Shown here: in pieces, positions 15,755 through 25,247 of the stretch
How positions within the stretch are numbered: the first letter of the stretch is position 1
Layout: every line of letters begins with the position of its first letter
Source: Sporosarcina quadrami
GTDB lineage: Bacteria; Bacillota; Bacilli; Bacillales_A; Planococcaceae
DNA length: 64,000 nucleotides
Direction: 5' to 3'
Assembly (NCBI RefSeq): GCF_014836615.1
Contig: NZ_JACSQN010000001.1
Span: 310,001-374,000, forward strand
The notes under the pieces: generated by a model
Databases searched by the model: none
Told to the model about the DNA's origin: nothing
What the model saw: only the letters and a program-made list of their open reading frames with translations
Position numbers and translations under genes: made by a program

Positions 15755-17050
15755 ATGAAAAATTTACTTGGTGGCATTCAGTGGGCTGTGTTCCTGATTG
15801 CATCATCCATAGCAGCACCAATTGCCATTGCCCACGTCTTTGGCATGGATTCCGGCGAGACGACATTGTTCATACAACGGACGATATTCGTTCTCGGTGC
15901 GGCTTGTCTTATCCAAGCATTTATCGGTCACCGGCTGCCGATCAATGAAGGGCCAGCAGGATTATGGTGGGGGATATTCGTTGTTTATGCTGGAATGGTT
16001 GGTGTTATGTATCCAACAAGTTCAGACGCGCTTCAAGCTCTTCAAAGCGGAATGATTGTTAGTGGCTTTCTGTTTATCGTGTTGGCCCTCACGGGAGTCA
16101 TTAACAAAATGAAAAAACTGTTCACGCCAGCTATTACATTCACATACTTAATGTTGCTGATTCTTCAATTGAGCGGCACGTTCTTAACAGGCATGGTCGG
16201 TGTCGATTCTTCAGCGGATCGTGTGGATGGCGTTTTATTCCTAGGGAGTCTGGCTGTCGTTCTCGTGACGTTTTTAACGATGAATCACAAAATCCCTTGG
16301 ATTTCGAGATACTCTGTATTGATATCTATCGCAGTAGGTTGGATTTTGTTTTTAGCTGTCGGGAAAGCGACTTTCATTACACCTGACATGGATAGCTTTA
16401 TCCGGCTGCCAGATGTATTTGTTTATGGAAAACCTGTTTGGGATACGGGTATAATTGTGACGGCATCTTTCATTACATTATTACTCATTGCAAATATGAT
16501 GGCTTCCATTCGAGTGATGGAAAGCCTATTGAAAAAGTCATTCTCTGTAACACCTCCTGATCGAATGAAACAAGGATCGATCGCATCTGGTGTGAATCAC
16601 CTTCTTGCGGGACTATTTTCCGCCATAGGACCAGTTCCTATTTCAGGAGCTGCAGGATTTGTCGGAGCCACGCGTTTGTCTTCGTTAAAACCTTTTATAA
16701 TAGGCAGTGTTCTCATCATGGTGATGACGATTTTCCCATCAATTATGTCGGTGTTCGCAGCTTTGCCGCCAGCAGTCGCCTATGCGGTCACATTTGCGAT
16801 TTTCACTAAAATGGTTGAAATGGCATTCCTCGAACTTGCTGGAGAGAGCAATCAGTTGAGAGCGTATAAAACGGCTGCAATTGGCTTAATGATTGGGGTT
16901 GGAATTATGTTCATCCCCCAACAGAGCATGGCCAATTTGCCACAAGCCTTCTCAGCAGTTCTTTCAAATGGATTAATAATCGGAACAGTTATTGCGATTT
17001 GTGTAGAACAGTTTTTGCTTTGGCGGGAGAGTAAACAGCTTCATAATTAA
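15755..17050 (+). CDS. NCS2-family purine/pyrimidine permease
   Basis: 431 aa with 12 or so hydrophobic segments. The N-terminal QWAVFLIASSIAAPIAIA and the GPVPISGAAGFVGATRLSS segment correspond to conserved regions of xanthine/uracil permeases (NCS2), which co-transport nucleobases with protons. The sequence is divergent from the classic PyrP/PbuX types and closest in feel to B. subtilis YwdJ. Substrate unknown. RBS AGAGGTG; no purine riboswitch was seen in the 85-nt upstream gap. Confidence 0.8.
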   Translation: MKNLLGGIQWAVFLIASSIAAPIAIAHVFGMDSGETTLFIQRTIFVLGAACLIQAFIGHRLPINEGPAGLWWGIFVVYAGMVGVMYPTSSDALQALQSGMIVSGFLFIVLALTGVINKMKKLFTPAITFTYLMLLILQLSGTFLTGMVGVDSSADRVDGVLFLGSLAVVLVTFLTMNHKIPWISRYSVLISIAVGWILFLAVGKATFITPDMDSFIRLPDVFVYGKPVWDTGIIVTASFITLLLIANMMASIRVMESLLKKSFSVTPPDRMKQGSIASGVNHLLAGLFSAIGPVPISGAAGFVGATRLSSLKPFIIGSVLIMVMTIFPSIMSVFAALPPAVAYAVTFAIFTKMVEMAFLELAGESNQLRAYKTAAIGLMIGVGIMFIPQQSMANLPQAFSAVLSNGLIIGTVIAICVEQFLLWRESKQLHN

Positions 17051-17053
17051 AAG

Positions 17054-17090
17054 AAAAGCCATTCATCGAAAATTCGTTGAATGGCCTTTT
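17054..17090 (+). terminator. Bidirectional terminator between NCS2 permease and mnmH
   Basis: AAAAGCCATTCATCG pairs with CGTTGAATGGCCTTTT. Confidence 0.83.
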
Positions 17091-17094
17091 GCAT

Positions 17095-18126
17095 TTAAAA
17101 TGTGGGAATTAGTTTTATAAGCTGATTATATGCATCATCAACTGATGTCGCCTTGATAACTATGTTGCTGAAATGTGGTTCTTTCGCTGAAGAAAATTCA
17201 TAGCGGGGATCATAATAATGTTTAAGCAACAATGTTACGGCTTTTTCAAAATTATTTTCAGCTAATGCTTGTTCGATTTCGTTTGCAATCGGCACATGAA
17301 TTCTTCTTTTGATCATGTTGAATGCTTCAATAAATTTTTCTGGCGATGTCGTCGGATCGTAGTCTTCCAAAATGATTTTCACACGCTCCTCGACAGGGAG
17401 CTGGATAAAGATTTGGACACCTTTCTCTTTTTTATCAAATAGAAAAGGGTGGACGAGGATTTTGCCGATTCGTTTGCTTTCACCTTCAATAAACACATAT
17501 GGACAATTTTTCACTTTTTCGATTTCAGATAGTAAAAGAGAGTCGAATTTCTTCTGGTTGTTAGGAATAAGACCGATTTGTCCAAAAATGGATCCGCGAT
17601 GTCCCGCTAGATTTTCTAAATCGAGGATCGGGTATCCATCTTTCGCGAGGCGATGCAGTAAAACGGTCTTTCCGGATCCGGTGTAACCGTTTAACACAAT
17701 GAGTTCAGGCTCAAATGTTGCCTCTTCTAACTCTTTTACAACCCATTGTCGATATGTACGGATTCCGCCACTGAGCCGAGTTGCATGGATGCCCATTAAA
17801 TCGAGAACTGTTGCAGCCGTCTTACTGCGCATCCCTCCACGCCAGCAAAATACTGTCATCGAAGTTTCAATCTGCTTGAACGCGTTAATGAAAGTCGGTA
17901 GTTTGGCCGCAAAGACTTCTAAACCACGCTGAGTTGCTGCTTCTTTACTAACCTGCTTATAAAGCGTTCCAATTTCTGCTCGCTCTTCATCTGTGAAAAC
18001 AGGAATGTTAATACTACCAGGAATAGTCGATTCTTGGAACTCCGAAGGGGAGCGCACATCAATGAGCGTGTGGGGCTCCCGTTGTTTTTGTACCAGTAAG
18101 TCATCTAATGTTATATCTCGAAACAT
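17095..18126 (-). CDS. mnmH: tRNA 2-selenouridine synthase MnmH (SelU/YbbB)
   Basis: 343 aa in two parts: an N-terminal rhodanese domain (LIDVRSPSEF; active-site loop FCWRGGMRS with Cys ~94) and a C-terminal P-loop domain (Walker A GYTGSGKT ~148-155). MnmH replaces sulfur with selenium at the wobble 2-thiouridine of Lys, Glu and Gln tRNAs, using selenophosphate and a geranylated intermediate. It lies 25 nt downstream of selD, the selenophosphate source, so the pair is an operon. RBS AGAAGGTGA. Confidence 0.93.
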   Translation of the reverse strand: MFRDITLDDLLVQKQREPHTLIDVRSPSEFQESTIPGSINIPVFTDEERAEIGTLYKQVSKEAATQRGLEVFAAKLPTFINAFKQIETSMTVFCWRGGMRSKTAATVLDLMGIHATRLSGGIRTYRQWVVKELEEATFEPELIVLNGYTGSGKTVLLHRLAKDGYPILDLENLAGHRGSIFGQIGLIPNNQKKFDSLLLSEIEKVKNCPYVFIEGESKRIGKILVHPFLFDKKEKGVQIFIQLPVEERVKIILEDYDPTTSPEKFIEAFNMIKRRIHVPIANEIEQALAENNFEKAVTLLLKHYYDPRYEFSSAKEPHFSNIVIKATSVDDAYNQLIKLIPTF

Positions 18127-18151
18127 TTACATTCACCTTCTATTATAGGGG

Positions 18152-19201
18152 TCATTCAACAATAATTTTTCCTTCTTGGCCGTTAGTCACTTCACCGATA
18201 ATAGAAGCATTAACGCCTTTTTCTTTTAATTCACGAATCATTTGATTGACTTGATTAGCGGGTAGTGAAATAAGAAGCCCGCCTGAAGTGACAGCGTCGC
18301 ACAGTATGTAGCGATCAATCTGATCAAGCTCATCAGAATACGTTACGTCATCTGCGACATGTGCATAGTTATTCTTTGTACCACCAGGAATTTTACCAGC
18401 TTCAGCAAGTTCTTTCGTTCGAGGTAAAACAGGAACATCGTTTGCAACAATGTGAATGGACACTTTGCTCGCCTTTGCCATTTCAGTCGCGTGACCAAGC
18501 AATCCGAAACCAGTTACATCAGTTGCTGCATGGACATCGTAGGATGACATTACTTCAGAAGCAGTTTTGTTCAACGTTGTCATAACCGTAGTCACCTGTT
18601 TCACTTCTTCATCAGACAACAAACCGTTCTTCAATGAAGTCGTGTAAATTCCAACGCCTATAGGCTTTGTCAGTACTAGCTTGTCACCAATTTGTGCTCC
18701 AGCGTTCGTACGGACTTTATCCGGATGAACTGTTCCTGTAACTGCTAGTCCGAATTTCGGTTCTTGATCATCAATCGAATGTCCACCAACTAGTGTAACG
18801 CCCGCTTCGATTAATTTATCTCCCGCACCTCGCAAAATAGCAGAGAGTATACTCTTCTCCAAATTAGCAATCGGGAATGCAACAATATTAAGTGCAGTTA
18901 TCGGCTTACCACCCATAGCATATACATCACTTATCGCATTTGTTGCAGCAATTTGTCCAAAATCGTATGCATCATCTACAATAGGAGTGAAAAAATCGAG
19001 TGTTTGTACAATTGCAAGATCTTCAGTCAATTTATAAACACCCGCATCATCACTCGTATCTAAACCGACGAGTAGATTAGGATCATGTGGAGAAGGAGGA
19101 AGCGAGCGTAAAACTTCCGATAAATCGGCAGGTCCAATTTTACAGCCGCATCCTCCTTTCGTGGTTAATGTTGTTAATTTTACAGTTTCAGAATTACTCA
19201 T
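18152..19201 (-). CDS. selD: Selenide, water dikinase SelD
   Basis: 349 aa, full length. The N-terminal Gly-rich active-site loop GGCGCKIG carries the catalytic Cys and Lys; here it is Cys rather than Sec. DTSDDAGVY (metal/ATP site), TNAISDVYAMGG and GGHSIDDQEPKFG are further family motifs. It makes selenophosphate from selenide and ATP. Its downstream partner mnmH uses selenophosphate for tRNA modification. No selA, selB or selC is in the window, and the formate dehydrogenase here uses Cys, so tRNA selenation may be the main use. Confidence 0.95.
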   Translation of the reverse strand: MSNSETVKLTTLTTKGGCGCKIGPADLSEVLRSLPPSPHDPNLLVGLDTSDDAGVYKLTEDLAIVQTLDFFTPIVDDAYDFGQIAATNAISDVYAMGGKPITALNIVAFPIANLEKSILSAILRGAGDKLIEAGVTLVGGHSIDDQEPKFGLAVTGTVHPDKVRTNAGAQIGDKLVLTKPIGVGIYTTSLKNGLLSDEEVKQVTTVMTTLNKTASEVMSSYDVHAATDVTGFGLLGHATEMAKASKVSIHIVANDVPVLPRTKELAEAGKIPGGTKNNYAHVADDVTYSDELDQIDRYILCDAVTSGGLLISLPANQVNQMIRELKEKGVNASIIGEVTNGQEGKIIVE

Positions 19202-19404
19202 TTAACGAACCGCCTTTCAAGCAATTTTACATTATTTAGTGTAACACAATCACTATCATCAAGCGCACTTCAACGTTCTGTCGTATGAATTTATAAAAAC
19301 CACTTTTTTGGCAAGATACGTATTTTCAGAACATCTGGACTGAAATTCGGAATTATTAATGGTACATTTGTACAAAGAAGCTATAAAATCTAGGAGGTAA
19401 TTAG

Positions 19405-20823
19405 ATGAAGACATATTCAATGATCATTAATGGTGAAGAGGTAGGATTGAACCTTTCGACAATAGAGGTCATCAATCCCTCAACTGGTCAACCTATTGCG
19501 ACGGTCCCTAAAGGAGGAGCACATGAAGCAGAAAAGGCAGTGGATGCAGCGTTTGCAGCTTTTGAGCCATGGGCAGAGCTCACCGTATATGATAGAAGTG
19601 CTTATTTAATGAAGTGGCATCAATTGATTGCTGAACAGACGGAAGAGTTAGCAACAGTTATGACAGAAGAACAAGGAAAACCATTAAGCGAGGCGAGAGG
19701 GGAAATAGATTATGCGAATGGATTCATCTCTTTCTATGCCGAAGAAGCTAAGCGAATTTATGGGGAAACGATACCATCAAGCAATCGCGACAAACGTATT
19801 ATTATCCATAAGCAACCAGTGGGCGTAACTGCAGTCATTACACCGTGGAACTTTCCAGCAGCAATGATTACTAGAAAAGTTGGGCCCGCTCTTGCAGCGG
19901 GTTGTACAGTCGTAATAAAACCTGCAGGTCAGACGCCCTTAACTGCTATTAAATTAGTACAGTTGGCTAAACAAGCAGGTATTCCGGATGGTGTGATAAA
20001 TGTCGTCACGGGCAAATCAGGCGAAATTGGTGATAGCTGGCTTGAAGATTCTCGAGTACGAAAACTGACATTTACGGGTTCAACAGAAGTAGGCAAATTA
20101 TTAATGCGCGGTGCGGCAGATACAGTGAAGAAAATCTCTTTGGAATTGGGTGGACATGCTCCAGCGATTGTCATGGATGATGCAGATATCGATAAAGCGG
20201 TAAAAGGAGTATTAGCTGCTAAATTCAGAAATGCTGGTCAAACTTGTGTGTGTGCTAACAGAATTTATGTCCATGAATCGGTTGTTAATGAGTTTTCAGA
20301 GAAATTTGTTGAAAGTGTAAAAGAACTTAAAATTGGAGATGGCAAAGGAGAAGGCGTAACGATTGGCCCTCTCATCGACAACGCGGCAATCGAGAAAGTG
20401 CAAAGTCATGTGGATGATGCAACGGAAAAAGGAGCGACAGTAGCTATTGGTGGCAGAACATTGACTGGTTTGTTCTATGAACCAACTGTATTAGTTAACG
20501 TAACGGATGACATGAAATGCATGACAGAAGAAACGTTTGGTCCGGTTGCACCAATTACAACATTCAAGACGGAAGATGAAGTGCTACATCGAGCAAATGA
20601 TTCAATCTATGGACTCGCCGCTTATTTATTTACTGAGAATCTCTCTACAGGCATTCGGATGAGTGAGAAGCTTGAATACGGTATCGTAGGATTAAATGAC
20701 GGAAAGCCATCCACTCCACAAGCGCCATTTGGTGGATTTAAACAAAGTGGACTCGGAAGAGAAGGTGGACATCATGGAATTGATGAGTATATTGAAGTGA
20801 AATACATATCCGTCGGCCTATAA
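19405..20823 (+). CDS. gabD: NAD(P)-dependent succinate-semialdehyde dehydrogenase
   Basis: 472 aa aldehyde dehydrogenase. TPWNFPAAMI (cofactor and Asn), FTGSTEVGKLL, catalytic Glu in LELGGHAP and nucleophile Cys in GQTCVCANR are all present; the CVC spacing and KQSGLGREGGHHGIDEY C-terminus favour the GabD class. It oxidises succinic semialdehyde to succinate in GABA breakdown. No gabT or regulator is adjacent, so exact substrate is inferred. RBS TAGGAGG. A small palindrome GTACATTTGTAC lies ~45 nt upstream. Confidence 0.85.
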   Translation: MKTYSMIINGEEVGLNLSTIEVINPSTGQPIATVPKGGAHEAEKAVDAAFAAFEPWAELTVYDRSAYLMKWHQLIAEQTEELATVMTEEQGKPLSEARGEIDYANGFISFYAEEAKRIYGETIPSSNRDKRIIIHKQPVGVTAVITPWNFPAAMITRKVGPALAAGCTVVIKPAGQTPLTAIKLVQLAKQAGIPDGVINVVTGKSGEIGDSWLEDSRVRKLTFTGSTEVGKLLMRGAADTVKKISLELGGHAPAIVMDDADIDKAVKGVLAAKFRNAGQTCVCANRIYVHESVVNEFSEKFVESVKELKIGDGKGEGVTIGPLIDNAAIEKVQSHVDDATEKGATVAIGGRTLTGLFYEPTVLVNVTDDMKCMTEETFGPVAPITTFKTEDEVLHRANDSIYGLAAYLFTENLSTGIRMSEKLEYGIVGLNDGKPSTPQAPFGGFKQSGLGREGGHHGIDEYIEVKYISVGL

Positions 20824-20827
20824 AACA

Positions 20828-20866
20828 GTTGAAAAGACATTCAATGAGTTCATTCGTTGGATGTCT
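20828..20866 (+). terminator. Probable terminator of gabD
   Basis: AAAGACAT/ATGTCTTT stem with partial inner pairing; the downstream T-run is short, so it may be weak. Confidence 0.5.
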
Positions 20867-20980
20867 TTACTATTGGAGGTAGTTGGTTCAAAGTAGCTTT
20901 AAATAGAAACTAATAAACTATATATTAATTGTTAATTAAATGGTAGACTTATAGCGTCAACCTAGAAGGAGGGGGAATAT

Positions 20981-22468
20981 TTGTTTTTGAGAAAAAGTGC
21001 AATGGTCTTTATGGCTGTTGTCATGTCGTTAGCAGCTGTGTTCACAGTGCTTCCCGTACAATCGGAAGTTCATGCCTCAAGTCCCTATGAGTCTTTGGAA
21101 AAAAAGATAAATGTATTGCTGAGTGATGCATCCATGAATTCTGTAATCAGTAGTGTTGCGATTCGGAAAGCTTCTACTGGTGAAATCATTTATGAAGCAA
21201 ATGCAGACCGTAAAGTAACACCAGCATCAACATTAAAGTTGTTAACATCTGCTGCCGCACTTGAAACTTTAGGTGAAGAATATCGATTCACGACTGAATT
21301 ACTGACGGATGGTAATGTAGTGAATGGTGTATTAAATGGTAACTTATATCTTAGAGGACAAGGAGATCCGACACTTTTGAAATCGGATTTGGATAAGTTT
21401 GCAACACAATTATCAGCGATTGGTATTAAAAAAGTTAACGGTCATCTTATCGGTGATGATACTTGGTTTGACTCTGTCCGATTGTCACCAAGCATTGAAA
21501 AAAATGATGAAACGCATTATTATGCCGCTCAGATTTCCGGACTCACACTTTCTCCTAACAATGATTATGACGCAGGTACAGTTATTGTGAATGCAAAACC
21601 TACAAAAAATGGTTATAAAGCAAAGGTGTCGATGTCGCCTGAAACAAATATTGTTTCTATCGTCAATAAATCGAAAACAGTCGCAAAAGGGAACCGAAAT
21701 ACATTGACTATAAAACGTCAACCTGGAACAAATAAAATTGTCATTACAGGTAATGTGCCAGTTGGTAGTTCCGGCAAAAGAGAATGGGTGACGGTTTCAA
21801 ACCCTACAGCATATACATTAGATGTATTGAAAAAATCACTTTCTTCAAAAGGGATAAAATTTGCACCTTCTACTCAAGTGTTACGTAGACAAGCTCCAGC
21901 AAGCGCAGAGGTTCTTGTGACTAAACAATCTATGCCACTTAAAAGTCTTATGCGTCCATTTATGAAACTGAGCAATAACACACATGCTGAAACATTGGCG
22001 AAAACAATGGGGAAGCATGTATATGCTGATGGCAGTTGGGACGCTGGTTTGCAAGTCATGCGAGAATATGCAAAATCAATCGGATTAAATTCGGCGGAAT
22101 GGACTTTTGAAGATGCATCAGGTATGTCTCATAAAAACAAGGTTTCATCAGCACAACTAACTGAGCTCCTATACCTTGTTCGCAATGCTCCTTGGTACGG
22201 AAGTTTTGTACAAGGGTTACCTGTTTCCGGAATGCCGGAAAGATTTATCGGTGGCACTTTGAAAAACAGATTGTCTGGAAGTGCTGTTAAAGGCAAAGTG
22301 ATTGCTAAAACAGGTAGTCTGAATCACGTTAACTCGTTGGCGGGTTACGTGGAAACTGCAGAGGGTGAAACACTTATCTTCAGTATACTGACACAAAATC
22401 AGAAAAAGAGTACAATCCCAACATTAGATCGAATAGCAAACGTCATTGTAACGACTTCAACAAAATGA
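20981..22468 (+). CDS. D-alanyl-D-alanine carboxypeptidase/endopeptidase, PBP4 (DacC/DacB) type
   Basis: 495 aa with TTG start and AAGGAGGGG 8 nt upstream. The signal peptide (~residues 1-32, ending EVHA) indicates export. The three penicillin-binding motifs are SxxK as STLK (TPASTLKLL), SxN as SNN (KLSNNTHAE) and KTG (AKTGSLN), with the long insertion domain between the first two that typifies class C low-molecular-mass PBPs. It trims or cleaves peptidoglycan peptides outside the membrane. Monocistronic with strong downstream terminator. Confidence 0.9.
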   Translation: MFLRKSAMVFMAVVMSLAAVFTVLPVQSEVHASSPYESLEKKINVLLSDASMNSVISSVAIRKASTGEIIYEANADRKVTPASTLKLLTSAAALETLGEEYRFTTELLTDGNVVNGVLNGNLYLRGQGDPTLLKSDLDKFATQLSAIGIKKVNGHLIGDDTWFDSVRLSPSIEKNDETHYYAAQISGLTLSPNNDYDAGTVIVNAKPTKNGYKAKVSMSPETNIVSIVNKSKTVAKGNRNTLTIKRQPGTNKIVITGNVPVGSSGKREWVTVSNPTAYTLDVLKKSLSSKGIKFAPSTQVLRRQAPASAEVLVTKQSMPLKSLMRPFMKLSNNTHAETLAKTMGKHVYADGSWDAGLQVMREYAKSIGLNSAEWTFEDASGMSHKNKVSSAQLTELLYLVRNAPWYGSFVQGLPVSGMPERFIGGTLKNRLSGSAVKGKVIAKTGSLNHVNSLAGYVETAEGETLIFSILTQNQKKSTIPTLDRIANVIVTTSTK

Positions 22469-22475
22469 TGAATTT

Positions 22476-22524
22476 TAAAAAATCCGACAAACGAGCTTTA
22501 ACGCTCAATTGTCGGATTTTTTAT
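22476..22524 (+). terminator. Bidirectional terminator between PBP4 gene and ilvA
   Basis: AAAAAATCCGACA pairs with TGTCGGATTTTTT, inner GAGC/GCTC. Confidence 0.88.
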
Positions 22525-23796
22525 TTAGATAAGAAGTTCAAACAAAGTGCTGTCTTTATTTACTTCTGTGAATGGAAAACCATTTTGCTCCATTCGTTCC
22601 AACAATCCGGGGTGATCTTCTTTTCTTTTTAATTCAATACCGACTAGACCGGGACCATTTTCTTTATTATGCTTTTTCGTATACTCGAATGTTGTAATAT
22701 CATCATCAGGTCCTAAAACTGAATCCAGGAATTGACGTAAGGCACCAGCCCGTTGTGGGAAGTTAATGATAAAATAATAGAGCAAGCCTTCGTGAAGTAG
22801 AGATTTCTCTTTAATTTCCTGCATACGTCCAATATCATTATTGCCACCACTAATGACACAGATGACCGTTTTACCTTTAATTTGTTCTTTATACATATCA
22901 AGGGCAGCAATTGGCAAAGCGCCTGCAGGTTCTGCGATTATCGCATGCTCGTTATATAATTCCAATAGGGAAGTGCATACTTTACCTTCAGGTACACTAA
23001 CGATGCTGTCTACGTATTTGTTGCAAATTTCATAAGTCAGCTGTCCTACGCATTTTACTGCTGCGCCATCAACGAACTTGTCAATCGTATCCAAAGTCGT
23101 CACTTCACCATTTTTAATGGACGTTTTCATGCTCTGTGCGCCTTCAGGTTCTACACCAATCATTTTAGTTTGTGGTGATAGATTTTTTATATATGTACTT
23201 ATACCTGACATAAGACCGCCGCCGCCAATGCTGGAAAAAACGAAGTCTATTGGTTCTTCTACATCATTCATAATTTCGACTGCAACTGTCCCTTGTCCGG
23301 CAATAATATCTTTGTCATCAAAAGGATGGATGAAAACCCGATTGTCCACTTCTGCACAATTCATAGCATGTGTGAACGAATCATCGAAAGTGTCTCCGAC
23401 GAGAATGATTTCAACAAATTCCTTTCCAAACATCCTTACTTGGTTAACCTTTTGTTTAGGAGTTGTTTGTGGCATGAAAATTTTACCGCTAATTCGTAAA
23501 TGAGCGCATGCATATGCAACCCCTTGCGCATGATTTCCTGCGCTAGCACAAACGATTCCTTTTTCTTTAGCTTCAGTTTCTATCCGTTTAATTTTGTAGT
23601 AAGCTCCTCGTAGTTTGAAGGAACGGACATGTTGTAAATCCTCACGCTTAATATAAATAGTACAACCGTACTTTTCTGAAAGTCTTTCGTTTTTTTGCAA
23701 TGGCGTATGTGCAACAACATCTTTTAGCAATTGGTTTGCAATAAGTATGTCTTCCACAAGAACCTTTTTCGGATGTGTATTTAACATTTTGGTCAT
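22525..23796 (-). CDS. ilvA: Threonine dehydratase (deaminase), biosynthetic
   Basis: 423 aa. PLP-binding Lys lies in SFKLRGAYY (~residue 61), the glycine-rich phosphate loop is SIGGGGLMSG, and a C-terminal ~90-residue ACT-like regulatory domain follows (FIINFPQRAGALRQFLD). It converts threonine to 2-oxobutanoate, the first step to isoleucine, and the ACT-like domain implies allosteric control by Ile/Val. RBS GGAGGAATGAG before the ATG. No T-box was found upstream, and no other ilv gene is adjacent. Confidence 0.93.
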   Translation of the reverse strand: MTKMLNTHPKKVLVEDILIANQLLKDVVAHTPLQKNERLSEKYGCTIYIKREDLQHVRSFKLRGAYYKIKRIETEAKEKGIVCASAGNHAQGVAYACAHLRISGKIFMPQTTPKQKVNQVRMFGKEFVEIILVGDTFDDSFTHAMNCAEVDNRVFIHPFDDKDIIAGQGTVAVEIMNDVEEPIDFVFSSIGGGGLMSGISTYIKNLSPQTKMIGVEPEGAQSMKTSIKNGEVTTLDTIDKFVDGAAVKCVGQLTYEICNKYVDSIVSVPEGKVCTSLLELYNEHAIIAEPAGALPIAALDMYKEQIKGKTVICVISGGNNDIGRMQEIKEKSLLHEGLLYYFIINFPQRAGALRQFLDSVLGPDDDITTFEYTKKHNKENGPGLVGIELKRKEDHPGLLERMEQNGFPFTEVNKDSTLFELLI

Positions 23797-23954
23797 GTGC
23801 TCATTCCTCCGTTGTCATAATGAAGATTTTATCATAGTAACATGAAACGGATGAGAATGAAACAAGTATTATCTAAATTGTAGATGTATTTAAATATAAG
23901 ACAATTCATGGTCGTTCTGTAAGCGTTTTCTTTATGAAAAAAGAATTATATCTA

Positions 23955-24853
23955 TTAATCCGTTTTAATGATCTTTAAAGCTTTTTCATTAATAGTAATG
24001 ACAGTATGAGTATATTCATATGTTTCACCGTCAATAACTAAAGGAACTGGCTGATCTGTTTGGATAACAATCTCTTTGCCTTTTGTATAATGCACTTTCT
24101 TATCCGAAATCTGTATTCCTTTAAGCAATCTAGGGAAGAGTTGTGTCAAGACTTTAAACCGCTGCGCATCATATAAAGCAGTCACGTGAATCCAACCGTC
24201 TTGAGGGTCCGCGGTCGGACAAATAGGCATACCGCCACCGTATTTTTTTACATTTCCACACGCCACTAACCATAATTCGGAATGTAAGTGGTTTTCCCGT
24301 CCACATATACGCTTCCGAGAAAAGGTCTAAATGTTAATAATTCCATTACGGCGGCAATTGTATAGGCGGAAGAACCTTTGTTAATCTTGTTTAACCATCT
24401 TTTATAGAAAGACTTATCTGCGCGTTTACCAATCTTTGCATCAAGTCCTATGCCGGCTACAGTAATTCCGAATAATCCATTGATATTCAAAAGATCAATC
24501 GTGATTTGTCTGTTTTCAAGAAGTTTCTTTACAAATGTTGGTATGTCTGAAGCTAAATTGAAGTTCCTACAAACATCATTACCAGAACCTGCCGGCAATA
24601 TAGCCAACGGAATTTGTGTATGAGCAAGTTTTTGAATTACTGAGCTTATTGTCCCGTCTCCACCAATAACTACAAATGCTTTTACTCGTTTAGATTTGAT
24701 TTTTTTATCCATATATTTATAAGTAGTTTCATTATCAGTACATGTATGTATTTCATAAGATATGTTCATGTCATTAAGTATAATTTGAAGTTCTTTCCAT
24801 TTGGTAAACGCTTTTCCGTTTCCTGATTTTTGGTTAATTAAGAAGATATACAT
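23955..24853 (-). pseudogene. Diacylglycerol/lipid kinase (YegS/DgkB family), disrupted by a frameshift
   Basis: Two adjoining frames encode one protein. The first (24853-24266, 195 aa) has NQKSGNGKA, the nucleotide motif VVIGGDGTISSV and LPAGSGNDVCR, then ends at TAG just after TYIPNYG. The second (24266-23955) continues with VACGNVKKYGGGM and the family's C-terminal half. Adding one T near 24270-24275 (TATGG to TATTGG) would join them as ...PNYWLVACGN..., giving ~300 aa, the usual length. A real mutation or a sequencing error are both possible. The intact family phosphorylates diacylglycerol-like lipids. Confidence 0.8.
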
Positions 24854-24985
24854 TGTTCCCCTCCGATTCTACTTCAAGTTTAGCATAATCAGTAACTATA
24901 GTAGATTAATTTCATAATGACGGTTATTGCAACTCCTTGTGGTGCATGCTTTTTATGTAAGTGAAATTCAAAGGAGATGAATACT

Positions 24986-25093
24986 TTGCAAAAATGGGAT
25001 AGTAGGCCGGAAAAACCTGATTCGGGACAATGGATGGCACTAGTTTTTGTTTCCATTATCATCCTCATCGTCCTATTCGCGAATCTTCTTTGA
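24986..25093 (+). CDS. Small single-span membrane protein, 35 aa
   Basis: TTG start with AAAGGAGATG about 8 nt upstream. The product has a polar N-terminus (QKWDSRPEKPDSGQW) and a C-terminal hydrophobic helix (residues ~18-35: ALVFVSIIILIVLFANLL), so a single-pass membrane peptide. Free-standing, between divergent genes. Family not recognised; the RBS and clean topology support it being real. Confidence 0.6.
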   Translation: MQKWDSRPEKPDSGQWMALVFVSIIILIVLFANLL

Positions 25094-25247
25094 GTTAAAA
25101 ATGAAAGGTGACCGGACAAACTTGAAGCGAACGGTTTTTTGGTCATCTTTTCATTTAATGAATATACGAGTGAACAATTTTGTGTCTTGAAGTAATATTC
25201 ATTATAATGAATAGAATGAATTGTTTTTAAAAGGGGGAGCTAGGAAC

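Noticed and set aside
19340..19385. GTACATTTGTAC palindrome upstream of gabD as a regulator site
   Set aside because: Short and AT-rich; no promoter could be placed relative to it.
23078..23503. Long plus-strand ORF opposite ilvA (141 codons)
   Set aside because: It lies antisense to a well-conserved gene and has no RBS; long antisense frames are expected from codon bias.
23797..23954. T-box leader for ilvA
   Set aside because: No T-box sequence (such as GGGTGG), specifier stem or terminator was seen on the minus strand upstream.
25099..25156. Imperfect inverted repeat (AAATGAAAGGTGACC with GGTCATCTTTTCATTT) as a terminator
   Set aside because: The loop is long and no T-run follows on the plus strand; it may be chance or a weak hairpin.
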